Shown here in pieces: positions 20,211-31,093 of a DNA stretch of 64,000 nt. The position numbers were made by a program, and so were the translations under genes. Numbering within the stretch: the first letter of the stretch is position 1; the number at the start of each line of letters is the position of its first letter. This DNA comes from Tomocerus qinae (Eukaryota > Arthropoda > Collembola > Entomobryomorpha > Tomoceridae): assembly GCA_020055645.1 (NCBI GenBank), contig CM034546.1, positions 140,017,875 to 140,081,874 on the forward strand, written 5' to 3'. The notes under the pieces are model-generated. The model saw only the letters and a program-made list of their open reading frames with translations. It was not told the DNA's origin and ran no database searches.

Positions 20211-20905
20211 CTGCAGTATACCCAGCAGGCGGTTACGAACAAATGTGAATTTGTTTTAATTAGGATAGGAAAAGCAGCAAATAAGAGTGGACATTGCTAA
20301 AAGAGTGTAATTTTATTTTGTTTTAAAAACGTAAAGATTAATGGTAAAACAGTAAAAACTATGTGCAGAATTAATTATTGGTAACAGCCTTAAATTAAGT
20401 GGGTCAAATAAGTAAGGAATTCTGGATGATGTGGATGTGGATGAGTTGGACATGACAGAGAAAGGGAAATAGTTCCAGTGTTGGTAGAATATGTGAGGAT
20501 ATGTGTCAGCAAAATTATTTTCATTGAGTGAGTGCATAATAAGAATTTGCTAATGGAAAAAATAAATTGTATGTATATTTACAGTACCAGGTCAACTAGA
20601 GATATAAAGTATGAAATTATGTGAATGTGTCATCATAAGCATTATTTAACGAGGAATATGCAACTTGTACTAATATTATTGTAATAATTTTATTAGTACA
20701 TAACACTATAAGAAACAAAAACTTGTATTAATCTAAAAATAGGTATAGTATATAGAGCAGAGATATAGTATATAATAAACTAGCCTATAAAATATAACAA
20801 ACAAGTGTCAAGCATAACAATATACATTGTAATTGTAAATTGTCCTGGGTCCATGGGCGCGAGCCCGTAGGGACCGTCAGTAATAAATAAATAAAATAAA
20901 TAAAA
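20211..20905 (+). mobile_element. LINE 3' end with (TAAA)n tail
   Basis: Non-coding AT-rich DNA follows ORF1 and ends with CCATGGGCGCGAGCCCGTAG, GGACCGTCAG, then (TAAATAAA)n at 20,880-20,908. This GC-rich terminal hairpin-like block plus a short simple-repeat tail is typical of CR1/Jockey/I-group LINE 3' ends. The missing ORF2 implies a large internal deletion or two joined fragments. Confidence 0.6.
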
Positions 20906-21101
20906 TATAGCATAATTTAAATGTATTTGTAATTAAGGATATATTAGGATTGAGGACAAGTTATGGAATGGGGAGAACACTGACTTTCAAGGATTTACTT
21001 ATCCACAACTTAAGCCCTTGAGGCTAATTACACGGATTCGGCCTTGATACTTGAATGTTTCAGAGCCTTGCACAAACTTTCAGAAAGTGCATCCGTTACC
21101 C

Positions 21102-21290
21102 AACAATAGGTTTCCAGTCATACTATTATAATAGGAAACGAAGAGGCTGATTTATTAGCCAAAGAATCCACAAAAATGGCAGTTTTTGGTCCCGAACCAA
21201 TACTGCCATTTTCTTCGCAATGCGCAAAAACTGTTATCCCCAAAGCTTTTAACAAATTAAATGCTGAAAGTTTAGTAATTGAATGTGGCT
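21102..21290 (+). pseudogene. LINE-type RNase H fragment
   Basis: The frame reads 'VSSHTIIIGNEEADLLAKES' followed by a short tail to a stop at about 21,290. 'SHT-I-I-GNE-AD-LAK' is the C-terminal signature of the RNase H domain found in I/Jockey/R1-group LINEs (W-P-S-H-x-G-I-x-GNE-x-AD). The upstream RT is absent. It is probably the 3' piece of a LINE, possibly the one whose ORF1 lies upstream, though the poly(TAAA) tail in between argues for a separate insertion. Confidence 0.65.
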
Positions 21291-22740
21291 GAATGCCCAG
21301 CTTTGAGCGAGTTGAGATTCAAGCACCTGAGTAAGTTTCTCGTTCACGTGGATGAAATACCGGGGTTGCCCTTGTCGTCTCTGATTTCATTCAGTATGTC
21401 TGCAGGACGATTAAGTGGCTTCTCCGAACAGTAAAGCTGTTCAGGGAGCAACTGCAAGTAAGTCCTCGCGGCTCTTTACTCTTCAATAGTATTGATCATA
21501 CTCTCCCACTAACACACACATCCACAGCTTCCGTGATACTCAAAACGAGTTGTAAAGTGAAACCACACGGTTGGACTTTACAAACCGACAACACGAAAGC
21601 CGTGTTCCGACACCCACCGACACAAACAGCCAACTCCCGATCACAAGGGATTCAACACCCATCCACTAGATATCGATCGCATGATTTCAATTGAACATAA
21701 CATAAGTTTGCCCCACAACAAAACGACAAGCAGAAGCAAAAAGCAAAATTGGGTATGAGGTTCCCTAATTAAAATGCAGTGGACTGTGGATTGGAGCTTA
21801 TCATTGATCTCTAGCTTGTGTCTGGTGTTATGCGTTATGTGTAATGGTTTCAGAAATATGAAACTGGCAAAAAATTTTACAATTAATTAGAATTAAAAGA
21901 TAACTACACTGAAATGAATTGATCTGTGGAGAGCCCAAAAAGCATGCGTCCACACTGGAACAAGTATCGTAATCAATTGGATGTAAAATGGTAGAAAAGA
22001 ACGCTATATTTAAATGAGTGCGCGCAGGCACAGTATCCTTTGAAAAAAAGTAACGGTTATCATTCTCCTATACATTCCACCCACTTTGGATTGATATAAT
22101 CCAACTAGTTAAATAGTAGTAATAAAATAATCTATGATTAAAGAATCATTAATCAAGAATCAATGACCATGGACCAAACAATTAAAACATAAATTGAGTC
22201 TCTGAGCGGTTTACTCTCTTTCATTCACAGACATCTTGAGGCGTGAACCGATATAGGTTTTTGTGATTATTACGAAAGTCTGACTTAACACTGGATGGTT
22301 TTGCTTTGCTGAGACCGGCTGCTAATGTGACTCGAACATGATTGTCAATGAAGGTATTTCATCAGCACAAAGCTTTTTCTCCCACTCAAGTCTGGATTCC
22401 TAACTTCTCAATCTTCCGGGAAATCAAATGAATGATTATTAACTCACCAATTTGCTCAGTAGAAATCTTGCAAATCGAACTACATGGTTGTTATTGTTAT
22501 TTACAAAAAACAATCCGATAAGGTGCAAATTGATTTAATTAAATAAAGTATAATGAAACTATTTAAATAGCCAGTACTTTTTGGGTAGATTTCAATTGAT
22601 TGCCATACAAGTTATGTAAAAAATGAAATATGTCATTTAATTAGATAAGCGGTAATGGAAGACGGCAGTAAATTAGGTAACTATTATTTAAGAAAGCTAT
22701 CAACCTAGATAACTTACGCAATAAGTAATAATATAAATTA
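21291..22740. other. Non-coding DNA, no gene seen
   Basis: No ORF of coding character, no tRNA-like fold and no array. A small inverted repeat (CTGAACAG / GAACAG type) lies near 21,427-21,450. Nothing else is supportable. Confidence 0.4.
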
Positions 22741-22744
22741 ATAT

Positions 22745-23460
22745 CTTTCGTGTAGTCAGTATGCGACTCCCGAGCACATGAGTACCAATCCCCATCGAGG
22801 TTGTCTGCTAATCACACAACATGTAGTATTTTTACGGGTAATTCACATGTAGAATTTTTACGGGTAATTTACATTTAGAATTTTTACGGTTAATTCACGT
22901 GTAGAATTTTTACGGGTAATTTACATGCAGAATTTTTACGGGTAATTCGCATGTAGAATTTGTACGGGTAATTTACATGTGAAATTTGTACGGGTAATTT
23001 ACATGTGAAATTTGTACGGGTAATTTACATGTGAAATTTGTACGGGAAATTTACCAGTGGAATTTTTAAGGGTAATTTCACAGGAAAATGGTAATTTTAA
23101 ATTTGGAATTTTTACGGGTAACTTCTTAGGGAAAAGGTTGATTTCACAATTAAAATTTTTACGTGTAATTTTACAGGGAATGTTTAAGGTACATTTGACA
23201 AATGAAATTTTTACGGGTAACTTAAGGTAAGAAGTATTTACGGATACTATCACGGCAGAAGTTATTTTAAAAGGTGATTTCCCTGCAGTAGGAATTCTCA
23301 CGGTTAATTTTACGCAAGTAGAATTGGTGGGGTAATTTTAGCAATGTAGATTTTTAGAAGGGCAATGTTACGCACATTGAATTTTGACAGGGTAATTTTC
23401 ACGGCAAGTAGTGTTTTGAAGAGTAATTGCACTGCAAGTAGAACTTTGAAAGGCAATTTC
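22745..23460. repeat. 26-bp minisatellite (family 2), degenerating rightwards
   Basis: From about 22,820 to 23,065 there are about nine units of ACGGGTAATTTACATGTAGA with ATTTTT. Units then lengthen and diverge to 23,460, still showing the 'TTTTTACGGGTAAC/T' core. The array is preceded at 22,747 by CTTTCGTGTAGTC. The reverse complement of the core and of that border recurs at 63,115-63,512. Confidence 0.8.
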
Positions 23461-23562
23461 ACACTTACCCCATATTGTACTCCACATTTACTACATATTG
23501 TACTCCACACTTACTCCATATTGTACTCCACACTTACTCCATATTGTACTCTACACTTAATC
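23461..23562. repeat. 23-bp minisatellite (family 1), about four copies
   Basis: The unit is TACTCCACACTTACTCCATATTG. The same 23-mer, in either orientation, forms arrays at 35,878-36,000, 54,180-54,290, 55,196-55,450, 61,435-61,545 and 62,453-62,850. It directly follows family 2 here. Confidence 0.85.
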
Positions 23563-24013
23563 CATTTATTTATTTTATTTCTTTATTCCACAGATCCCTC
23601 ACCTGAGGTTTTCACAGTATCAGAATACTTACAATATTACAAAACACTTTACTTTACTCAAGCCCTAGGGCTACGTCATCAATACATGAATAGTTAAGAT
23701 CAACATCTGTGTAAATGTATTCTCGTTTTTGTTGTTCAAGTAAATACGCTTTTACACTCTTTCTAAATTTATCAAAATTATCTATACTTTTAATTTTAGT
23801 AGGTATACTGAACCATAATATAAAAATGACTTTATAAAATTGTGTGCAACCATTGATTACTGGTAATGTGTAGGATTTACTACGAGTAGTAAGTGAGTTT
23901 ACATTCAGGAAATCTAAATATTTACAGAAATATGGGGGACATATTTCATAATAAATAGTATATACTAGTTTAAGAATTTCATACTTATACAGATAATAAG
24001 GGAATAGCCACAT
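23563..24013 (-). pseudogene. LINE (CR1-like) C-terminal and 3' tail fragment
   Basis: A 119-codon frame has the typical RT C-terminal tail: 'TTRSKSYTLPVINGCTQFYK' followed by 'WFSIPTKIKSIDNFDKFRKS' and 'VKAYLLEQQ'. This is the 'TR...Y.LP....T...Y..S.....WN-LP..I....S...F...L+' block seen at LINE ends. At its 3' side (plus strand left) is (TTTAT)n at 23,565-23,580, the complement of a (TAAA)n tail. It is truncated at the 5' side and inserted next to the 23-bp array. Confidence 0.7.
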
Positions 24014-24484
24014 TAAGAATTAGTAATCTCAAATCCTACTGAATCAAATTCATCTCTATTAACCCATCCGTTACAGAATTATTTTTTTATGCTCGGATTT
24101 GATATTTCAGTATCACACTACTTTGGGGTAGAGAAACATTTTTTCTATTAATCATATTATTGAAATCTGCAAAGCCCCCGGGATAATGCCCGTTACCATA
24201 TGGCAACGCTAGGAACATATGGGGTCAAAAATAAATGTTACGCAAGATGTGGAGTAAATGTATTTCATGGCAAATGTGTTGAGAAATCGACTAAAATATG
24301 ACAGTTCTGAAAAGCATGCATTCAGTAGAGGGGCGGGTTGGGCGCAGCTCTCACCCCGCCCCCTGGTGCAACACGTGGTTGGAGCAACGGAGGAGGGTTC
24401 AAATGAGGCAACGTGATCGAAGCCTAAATCCAGCCTAAAAGTGGTTCGGAGGGGGTGAAGGTGGGTGGGGATTTGGTCAATGAG
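24014..24484. other. Non-coding DNA, no gene seen
   Basis: A GC-rich patch near 24,330-24,365 (GGGGCGGG...CCCCGCCCC) can form a hairpin. A 135-codon minus frame over this area has no coding character. Confidence 0.35.
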
Positions 24485-24656
24485 TTGATATATATCCAAA
24501 TTCAGTGGAATCTCATTTTGCCCCAAACTCCCCACCCACCATCTAGGGGGTGGGGAGATCAGAAGCGTTACGTCCAGGTCATTTTGATAAAGAATCGATA
24601 AAACATTTGGGGTCATGACTAAATATAGTAAGATATAGAGGTGGTTTGGTACTAAC
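24485..24656. repeat. Dispersed repeat C, copy 2
   Basis: Same-orientation match to 16,985-17,150 (shared ATCTCATTTTGC, CAAACTCCCC/CAGACTCCCC, AAACATTTGGGGTCATG/AAATATTGGGGGTCAAG, GGTACTAAC/GGACTAAC). Diverged, no ORF. Confidence 0.6.
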
Positions 24657-25149
24657 TGTCACACACAGCTTGCTGCATTTATAGCATCCTATAGTATCCA
24701 AATGGTAAAACTGCCGCTTGCAGCGACACAGCGCTCAAAGCGTATTCTGAATTTTGTAATTCAGTCTACGCTCGATAATTATGGATACTGAAAATTCATT
24801 CTAAACCCTAACAAGGATAAAATTATTTCCCATTCCGTGTCCAATAATTTTTGAAAAAAAAATTCCTTAATTTTGCTAATAAGATTCGGATGCAAAAATT
24901 CGAAATTTCATAAAAAATCGAAGACAGGACATAATTTGATACGTTTTTGTAAAATTTGGAAGGACATGCATTAGTGATGATTCATGGGTGGCGGCATGCA
25001 TTTATTAAACCTTGTCTACAGCAAAAAAATTTGAATTAGATGTTCTTGACTGTTACCATATGTTTACTGTAGTAAGGAACGGGTTAAGTACATAAGTCCG
25101 TATTCGTTTAATTATAATATCTATGTTGTATTTTTGAGCATTACCCCAT

Positions 25150-25345
25150 ACTGCACTCATTTATTGGATAATTGGTATTACTAAAATATTTACAACAGAT
25201 TTTTTGTTAACCAAAGACATGTAAGGTTGTAATGGATATAGTGACCATAACTTAGAATTACATTTTTTTCTTAAATCAGTGATATGTTCTGTCCAATTTA
25301 GAATGGTAAGGGAAATAATTTCACAATTTGGCTTAATTTCCACAT
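25150..25345 (-). pseudogene. LINE reverse transcriptase thumb fragment
   Basis: A 60-codon frame reads 'LNWTEHITDLRKKCNSKLWS' then 'LYPLQPYMSLVNKKSVVNIL'. This is the 'W..HI..L..K....L..L......L....K' segment just after the RT palm in LINE ORF2. It abuts the 3' side of the BEL/Pao fossil, so it is an independent fragment. Confidence 0.55.
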
Positions 25346-25429
25346 AAGCGGCGGTTGCTTGTCATCCTTAATAAACACAAGGTCCCCAACATTGATGTTT
25401 TTCTTCTCGATCAACCATTTGGGGCGCTG

Positions 25430-26590
25430 CTAAAGACGGGATAAGTATTCCAGGCTCCAGCGTCTCCAAAAATGTTGATACATCTGCTGCATCAACTGCC
25501 ATCTCACCAATCGGTTTTGTTGCAAGTCCGTGACATCCGGTTCCGGTATCGCCACCAAAGAATCACCAATAAGAAAATGTCCTGGTGTGAGAGCCGAAAA
25601 ATCTCCAGGATCCGACGACAATGCAGTCAGAGGACGTGAATTGAGACACGTTTCGATTTGCGTCAATATAGTTTCCAATTCTTCATACCTTAAAAGCTGC
25701 GATCCGATCACTCTCTTCAAATGAAACTTGAATGATTTCACGCAAGCCTCCCACAGATCACCCATATGTGGCGCTGCCGGTGGGTTAAAATGCCACTGAA
25801 TTCCCTGACTTTCCAGTTTTTCCTTCAAGTGGTCTTGAGTTTCTGTATTTTTCAAAATCTTCAGAAAATCCTTATATCTTATATCGGCGCTAATATCATT
25901 ATTAGCGCCAACAAAATTTGTACCGCAATCGCTGTACAATTCGCTACATATCCCTCTGCGTGAAACGAATCTTCTGAGCGCAGATAGAAAGGCAGCCGAC
26001 GTCATGTCACTCACCACCTCTAGATGAATGGCTCTAGTGGAGAAGCACACGAACACCGCAAGATACCCTTTATACTTGATAGGGTTTCTCTCCCTGTGAT
26101 TTTTCAATGTATAAGGTCCCGCGAAGTCCACACTATAGATTTGGAATGGTCTTCACTGATTGACCCTTGGACTCGGAAGATTGCCCATAATTTGTTGAGC
26201 AAACTCCGCCTTTTGCCGAAAGCACACCAAACATTTGCGTAAAACTTCCTTCACTCGATTTCTTCCCACCGGAATCCAAAACTTAGTTTGTAGAGTCGCC
26301 AGTAACAGCTGGGTACCTGCATGCAAAAGTAATTTGTGGAAATGCAAAATAATTAGTTTACTTAAATGGTGTTTTGAAAGGAGGAAGAGTGGATGCTTCT
26401 GATCAATAGACACATTTGAGTTCTTGATCCGTCCTCCGACACGTAATAATCCTTTCACATCAATAAATGGATTCAATGATTGAATTTTGCTTCGAATTAT
26501 TTTCTTCTGCACATGTATTTCTTCTTGGTACTCCATTGATTGTACCATTCTCACAACTGCCTTCGTTGCATCGCGGAGTTCAACCACAGT
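25430..26590 (-). pseudogene. BEL/Pao integrase region (fossil)
   Basis: It has an upstream zinc-binding HHCC-like segment ('ILHFHKLLLHAGTQLLLATL', 'CLVCFRQKAE') and the integrase core ('MDFAGPYTLK', 'CFSTRAIHLEVVSDMTSAAF', 'SDCGTNFVGA', 'APHMGDLWEACVKSFK'). The 'TCLNSRPLTAL' and 'LTPGHFLIGD' tail is typical of the BEL/Pao clade. Fossil. Confidence 0.85.
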
Positions 26591-27760
26591 CAGAACCCCC
26601 TTGACTATTTACTTAGTCTTCTTAAACGTGACAAATCATTCAAAAAATTTACTAAGAGTACAGCTCCACACAACTACCTCGCAGATACACTACTGCAGCA
26701 TAAGCTTTTTGCGAAACATCGCAAAAGCCGTGGAGTTCCATTTTTTCACTAGCCGAATTAGTCACAAATCTCGGCATTCGGATTTCTTTGATGATTTCTA
26801 AATCTCTTCGATAAGAAAGCCATCCTTCATAATATTCATCTTGAATAGTTTCATCCCAGTCCAGTTTGGCTTCCCACAATTTCTGGAGTAGGATTTTGGC
26901 GGTGATGGTTTTTGGAGCCAACCATCCCAACGGGTCGAAGATTTTGGCCGTCTCCGACAAAACAGTTCTCTTCGACGTGGGTGGAGTCTTGTTAGTCGCT
27001 ACCGTAAATGTGAAGTCATCTGTCGCTGGATGCCACTGTAGCCCTAACGTTTTCAATGATCCATCCAGTTTGAGGAACACTTCCTCAATTGAAATCCTCC
27101 TAGCTGTAGAAGGTTCACTAAATTTCTCTGCAACTGAATGGCACTTTCTTCATCCTTGGCACCTGCCATCAAATCGTCCATATAAAAATCTCTTCTGACT
27201 ATCGATAATACTGTAGGAAACTTCTCTTCCTCATCAATGGCCAGCTGCTGTAGGCTTTTACAGCTAAATAAGGCGCCGCTACAACCCCAAATGACACGGT
27301 TTTCAGTTGATAATCTTGAATTGCTTATTGTGGTAACTTTTTCCACACAATCCGTTGATACTTCGAATCTTCATCGTCAACTAACACTTGACGATACATC
27401 TTTTTAATGTCTGCAGTAATTGCAATTTTATTTTCTCGAAATCTCATCAAAATGGTAATGAGATCATCTTGAAGCTTCTGTCCCACTAACAAATTAGAGT
27501 TGAGTGATTGTCCTCAAGTTGACCGCGCAGAAGCATCAAAAACCACTCGCACTTTAGTAGTGGTACTGCTAGGTTTGTGTACTGCGTGGTGGGGAATAAA
27601 ATAATGTTCTTTATCTTCTGATAATTCTTCTTTAAGCACTAAAGACATATGACCCAAATCCACGTACTCTTGTAGTACTTAATTGTATTCTCTTGCTTTC
27701 TCCGGTTGATTGAAGAAACGACGCTCCATAGCATGTAGTCGATTTACACCTGACAATCTT
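26591..27760 (-). pseudogene. BEL/Pao reverse transcriptase-RNase H region (fossil)
   Basis: 'RRDFYMDDLMAGAKDEESAI' carries the YMDD catalytic box. 'LDGSLKTLGLQWHPATDDFT' and 'IFDPLGWLAPKTITAKILLQ' are the Pao-type connection (Peptidase_A17/RT link), and 'HGFCDVSQKAYAAVVYLR' is the RNase H start. Fossil. Confidence 0.85.
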
Positions 27761-27839
27761 GATTCCCCTAAGAGCTCTGAATTTTCTTTGAATGGTAATT
27801 TAACAACATACCGTCCTGTATCATCACCTTTATGTGTAG

Positions 27840-28310
27840 CTATAAATGCTCTTCACATAATTCTTCCTCTTTGGTTAGATGAGTTTTGCTAGGCATCTCC
27901 TCAATCTCCCAAAATGGCTGTAAGTCCCAATCAATTTCGTGGGCACTTAGTACTGGCTGATCTTGGCGATGACACTTTCCAGATATGATCCATCCCAGAA
28001 CAGACTTTCTTGCAATTGGAGTTCCTCTCGGGCCAGAGATCTTCTGTCCAGACACTAGCACTTCGTAGATGTCGTTCCCTAGAAGGATGTCTATTTGTTC
28101 AGGGTGATCAAACTTCGGATCAGCTAACTGTAAATTCTTGATATGTGGCCAAGTAGAAGTGCTAATTGGAATACTGGGAATATTATCAGTTAATTTGTCC
28201 ATCACTAAAGCATCAAGTTTAAATTGCTTACGCTCACTATGACACGAAGTGAATTCCAACTTTACATAACTTTTCACAACTCCTACGTCAGTTGACCCCA
28301 GTCCCTTCAC
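27840..28310 (-). pseudogene. BEL/Pao protease-region fragment (fossil)
   Basis: 'HPEQIDILLGNDIYEVLVSG' and 'GTPIARKSVLGWIISGK' match the DUF1758 retropepsin-like region of Pao polyproteins (H..IDILLG.D....L........P......LGW...G). Fossil. Confidence 0.75.
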
Positions 28311-28319
28311 TGGTAACTG

Positions 28320-29387
28320 GATACTTAATTGCTTTATTCCTAACCGCTTGGCACACGGAGAGGAAATAAAACTTCTCTAAACCCATTGTCTAAAAAGGCT
28401 TATAATGGTTTTCTATCGCCTTGCTTTAGAAAAATGAGTTTATCTGAGCTTAGAATTTATTTATGACTGAATGTGTATGAGCTATTTTAATGGATGATAG
28501 AAAATACCAAAATAATTTGCTTTCTATAGGTTCGAAATTACAGAGTAGACATATTTATTTTATAGCTAAAAGGCAAGAGATTGAATGATCTTACAACGTA
28601 GATCAACACACCACAGTTTCAAAGATTAATCGAACACTCGAATAAGAATTAATAAGAACATTACTTTTACTCAACACTTCTCTGTTGTTTCTTTGTTGCT
28701 GTCGTGTACGCTCAAAGAAACAGGGCAAAACTAAATTGTTTACCGTAAATATAGGATCCTTAATTAGTATTTGCTACCAGCAATGTCCAGCTCCAAGTCA
28801 AGGGAAAATCTCGAAACAGATTTCTGGGGGAATGTAGGAATTGAAATTAGGTTTCCTTTTCTTAACAATTTGATCCTCCAAATCATGAAATAAGTGATTT
28901 TATGATTTGGATTTTGATATTCATGCAATTCAATCAACGAAACTTAACAAAATAATTGAGTTAACCTTAAAACTTTACGACCAATTAATATTACTCATGA
29001 GTTACATATTAATATTAATATGTAACTCAACACTATTGGGACAGAGTCCACCGAGAGTGAAGTTACTCCAACAAACAAGAACAAGAAAAAGGCCAAGAAA
29101 CAAGAGTGGACAGCGGTTTTATGTAACATTATTTTCCCTGCAATTTACTGCTCGCAGTGACACAATCTTAATTGGTTTTCCATAGTTCATCCCATAGTTT
29201 ACCTAATTACTTGAGCCTAGATTTACATCAAATGCAAATAACGCTGTGTACCTTGTAAAGAATAAAATTATTCTTTACAGGCTCTGCATGTTTGAATTTT
29301 ATTCTTTGAATCTTTAAATTGAATCAAAGCAGTTTGCAAAATAACTTCAGAATGACTAAGATGAAATCTTGCCACATGACCCGCAAA
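28320..29387. other. Unexplained stretch between protease and zinc-knuckle regions of the fossil
   Basis: No Pao coding sequence could be recognised over about 1 kb. It includes a perfect 32-bp palindrome (28,998-29,029) and a 92-codon plus frame with no known motif. It may be a heavily decayed part of the retroelement or an old insertion in it. Confidence 0.35.
28998..29029. repeat. 32-bp perfect palindrome
   Basis: The arm TGAGTTACATATTAAT is followed directly by its complement, with no loop. No function is visible. Confidence 0.75.
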
Positions 29388-29690
29388 TTAATCCTTGGTT
29401 TCTTGACTAACCGTGGTTGAAACCTGTTGCTCTTCATCCGATTGCTTGCGAGATAAAGATTGATTTGAATGTTTCTTTTCCAAATGTAAATACGTATTGT
29501 GAGAATTGGAATTACATGTCTTGCAAATCCATTTGTAATTACAAGAGTCAGCACGATGATCCTTTCCAAGGCACTTATAACATCGTCTTTTATCATTAAC
29601 AAAGGATCGCCGATCACTAACTGAAGCTTTCCTAAAATCATTACACTTATATAACGGATGCGAACCGTCATTACACATCTCACAATTATC
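29388..29690 (-). pseudogene. BEL/Pao gag zinc knuckles (fossil)
   Basis: 'CYKCLGKDHRADSC' fits C-x2-C-x4-H-x4-C, followed by 'CKTCNSNSHNTYLH' as a second finger. It is preceded by the 'CNDGSHPLYKCNDFRK' segment common in Pao gag. The fossil is cut on its upstream side by the inverted-repeat element. Confidence 0.8.
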
Positions 29691-29696
29691 TTGCTG

Positions 29697-31093
29697 ACAG
29701 ATATTATTTGATATCTGAAAGTCAAAGAATTTGTGGCACAGTGGGGAAAAAAGGAATGTGTATTTTGGTAGCTCATAATATTAGGAGAAAATAACTTTCA
29801 GGAAAAAATCATTTTTGCCCCTGTCAGGGGCAGGGGTGCCACAGAGGCCAAAATCGGAATAATTTCTAGAGGGAGAACCAATCAACCGATTTGGATAAAA
29901 CCTTTTTTTAAAATTAGGTTAAATAATACTCTAGAGAAGGTTTTAATAAAAAATTGAAATTCGGAAATTTCAAATTTTAAAAAATAAATAAAATTTTGAA
30001 AAAATTAAATTTCGAAGAAAATTTTTTTTTCGAAAATTCTGCAGAAATGAAATGAAAGAGCTTATAAAATTTTTGCTGACCTGTACCATACATCGGATGG
30101 CAAATATAGATTACATTGTGTTGAGGAGAATAAATACTTTATTTTGACTAAACGAATCAACAAAGTTAGAAGTACACTTTCTCAACAACTAAGTAAAAGC
30201 ATTCTCAAAGGCAATAATTTAAGATTTTTGCAATGAAAGATTTTTAGCTTCAGAACATGTATTTAATTGTTAAATATCGTTTATTTATTAAATCTTACTA
30301 TTTAATCCTCTTTCCCTGGTAAAACTAAGAGAATCTGGCATAACTTAATGTTTCCAAACGTTATCATTTAGTATAACATCATTTGTGTGTGGTTATGTAC
30401 GAAATTATAGATAACACCTTGTAAGCGTACATAATGCATTGACTAGTGCCTACGTTATGCACAAGAGATGTTCAGATTAGAGCCTACTTAATGCATGGTA
30501 ATAATTTTTTTCTACCAAGTAGAAATTTTTAATTTTTACGGTATAATAATGTTATAACGAGTTATGTTAAATATGTATTTGATGTTGATTGACAAAATAG
30601 GTCTCATTAAATGAGAAATAAATACAGTTGTGCCAAGCTAATATACTTTGATTTATATTAGACCACTGATATAATTTACATGCCAGCAAAAATGGTAGAT
30701 ATTATATTTTTGTACTGGGTTATTTTATAAGCTCTTTCATGTCATTCCTGCAGAATTTTCGAAAAAAAAATTTTTCTTCGAAATTTAATTTTTTCAAAAT
30801 TTTATTTATTTTTTAAAATTTGAAATTTCCGAATTTCAATTTTTTATTAAAACCTTCTCTAGAGTACTATTTAACCTAATTTTAAAAAAAGGTTTTATCC
30901 AAATCGGTTGATTGGTTCTCTCTCTAGAAATTATTCCGATTTTGGCCTTTGTGGCACCCCTACCCCTGACAGGGGCAAAAATGATTTTTTTCCTGAAAGT
31001 TGTTTTCTCCTAATAATATGAGCTACCAAAATACACATTCCTTTTTTCCCCACTGTGCCACAAATTCTTTGACTTTCAGATATCAAATAATAT
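29697..31093. mobile_element. 1.4-kb inverted-repeat DNA element, arms about 375 bp
   Basis: The left arm (29,697-30,071) and right arm (30,721-31,093) are nearly perfect reverse complements. The shared order is CAGATATTATTTGATATCTG, GAAAGTCAAAGAATTTGTGG, CACAGTGGGG, CCCCTGTCAGGGGC, CCGATTTGGATAAAACC and on to CTTATAAAAT. The spacer of about 650 bp is AT-rich without ORFs. The outermost 20 bp of each arm is itself almost palindromic. It sits inside the BEL/Pao gag region, between the frame ending 'TSKQ' and the zinc knuckles. It is non-autonomous; the superfamily and target duplication are not resolved. Confidence 0.85.

Noticed and set aside
21828-22031. Short minus frame of 67 codons
   Set aside because: No motif, no start context or splice support.
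24209-24616. 135-codon minus frame
   Set aside because: Overlaps repeat C and GC-rich hairpins, no motif, composition not coding-like.
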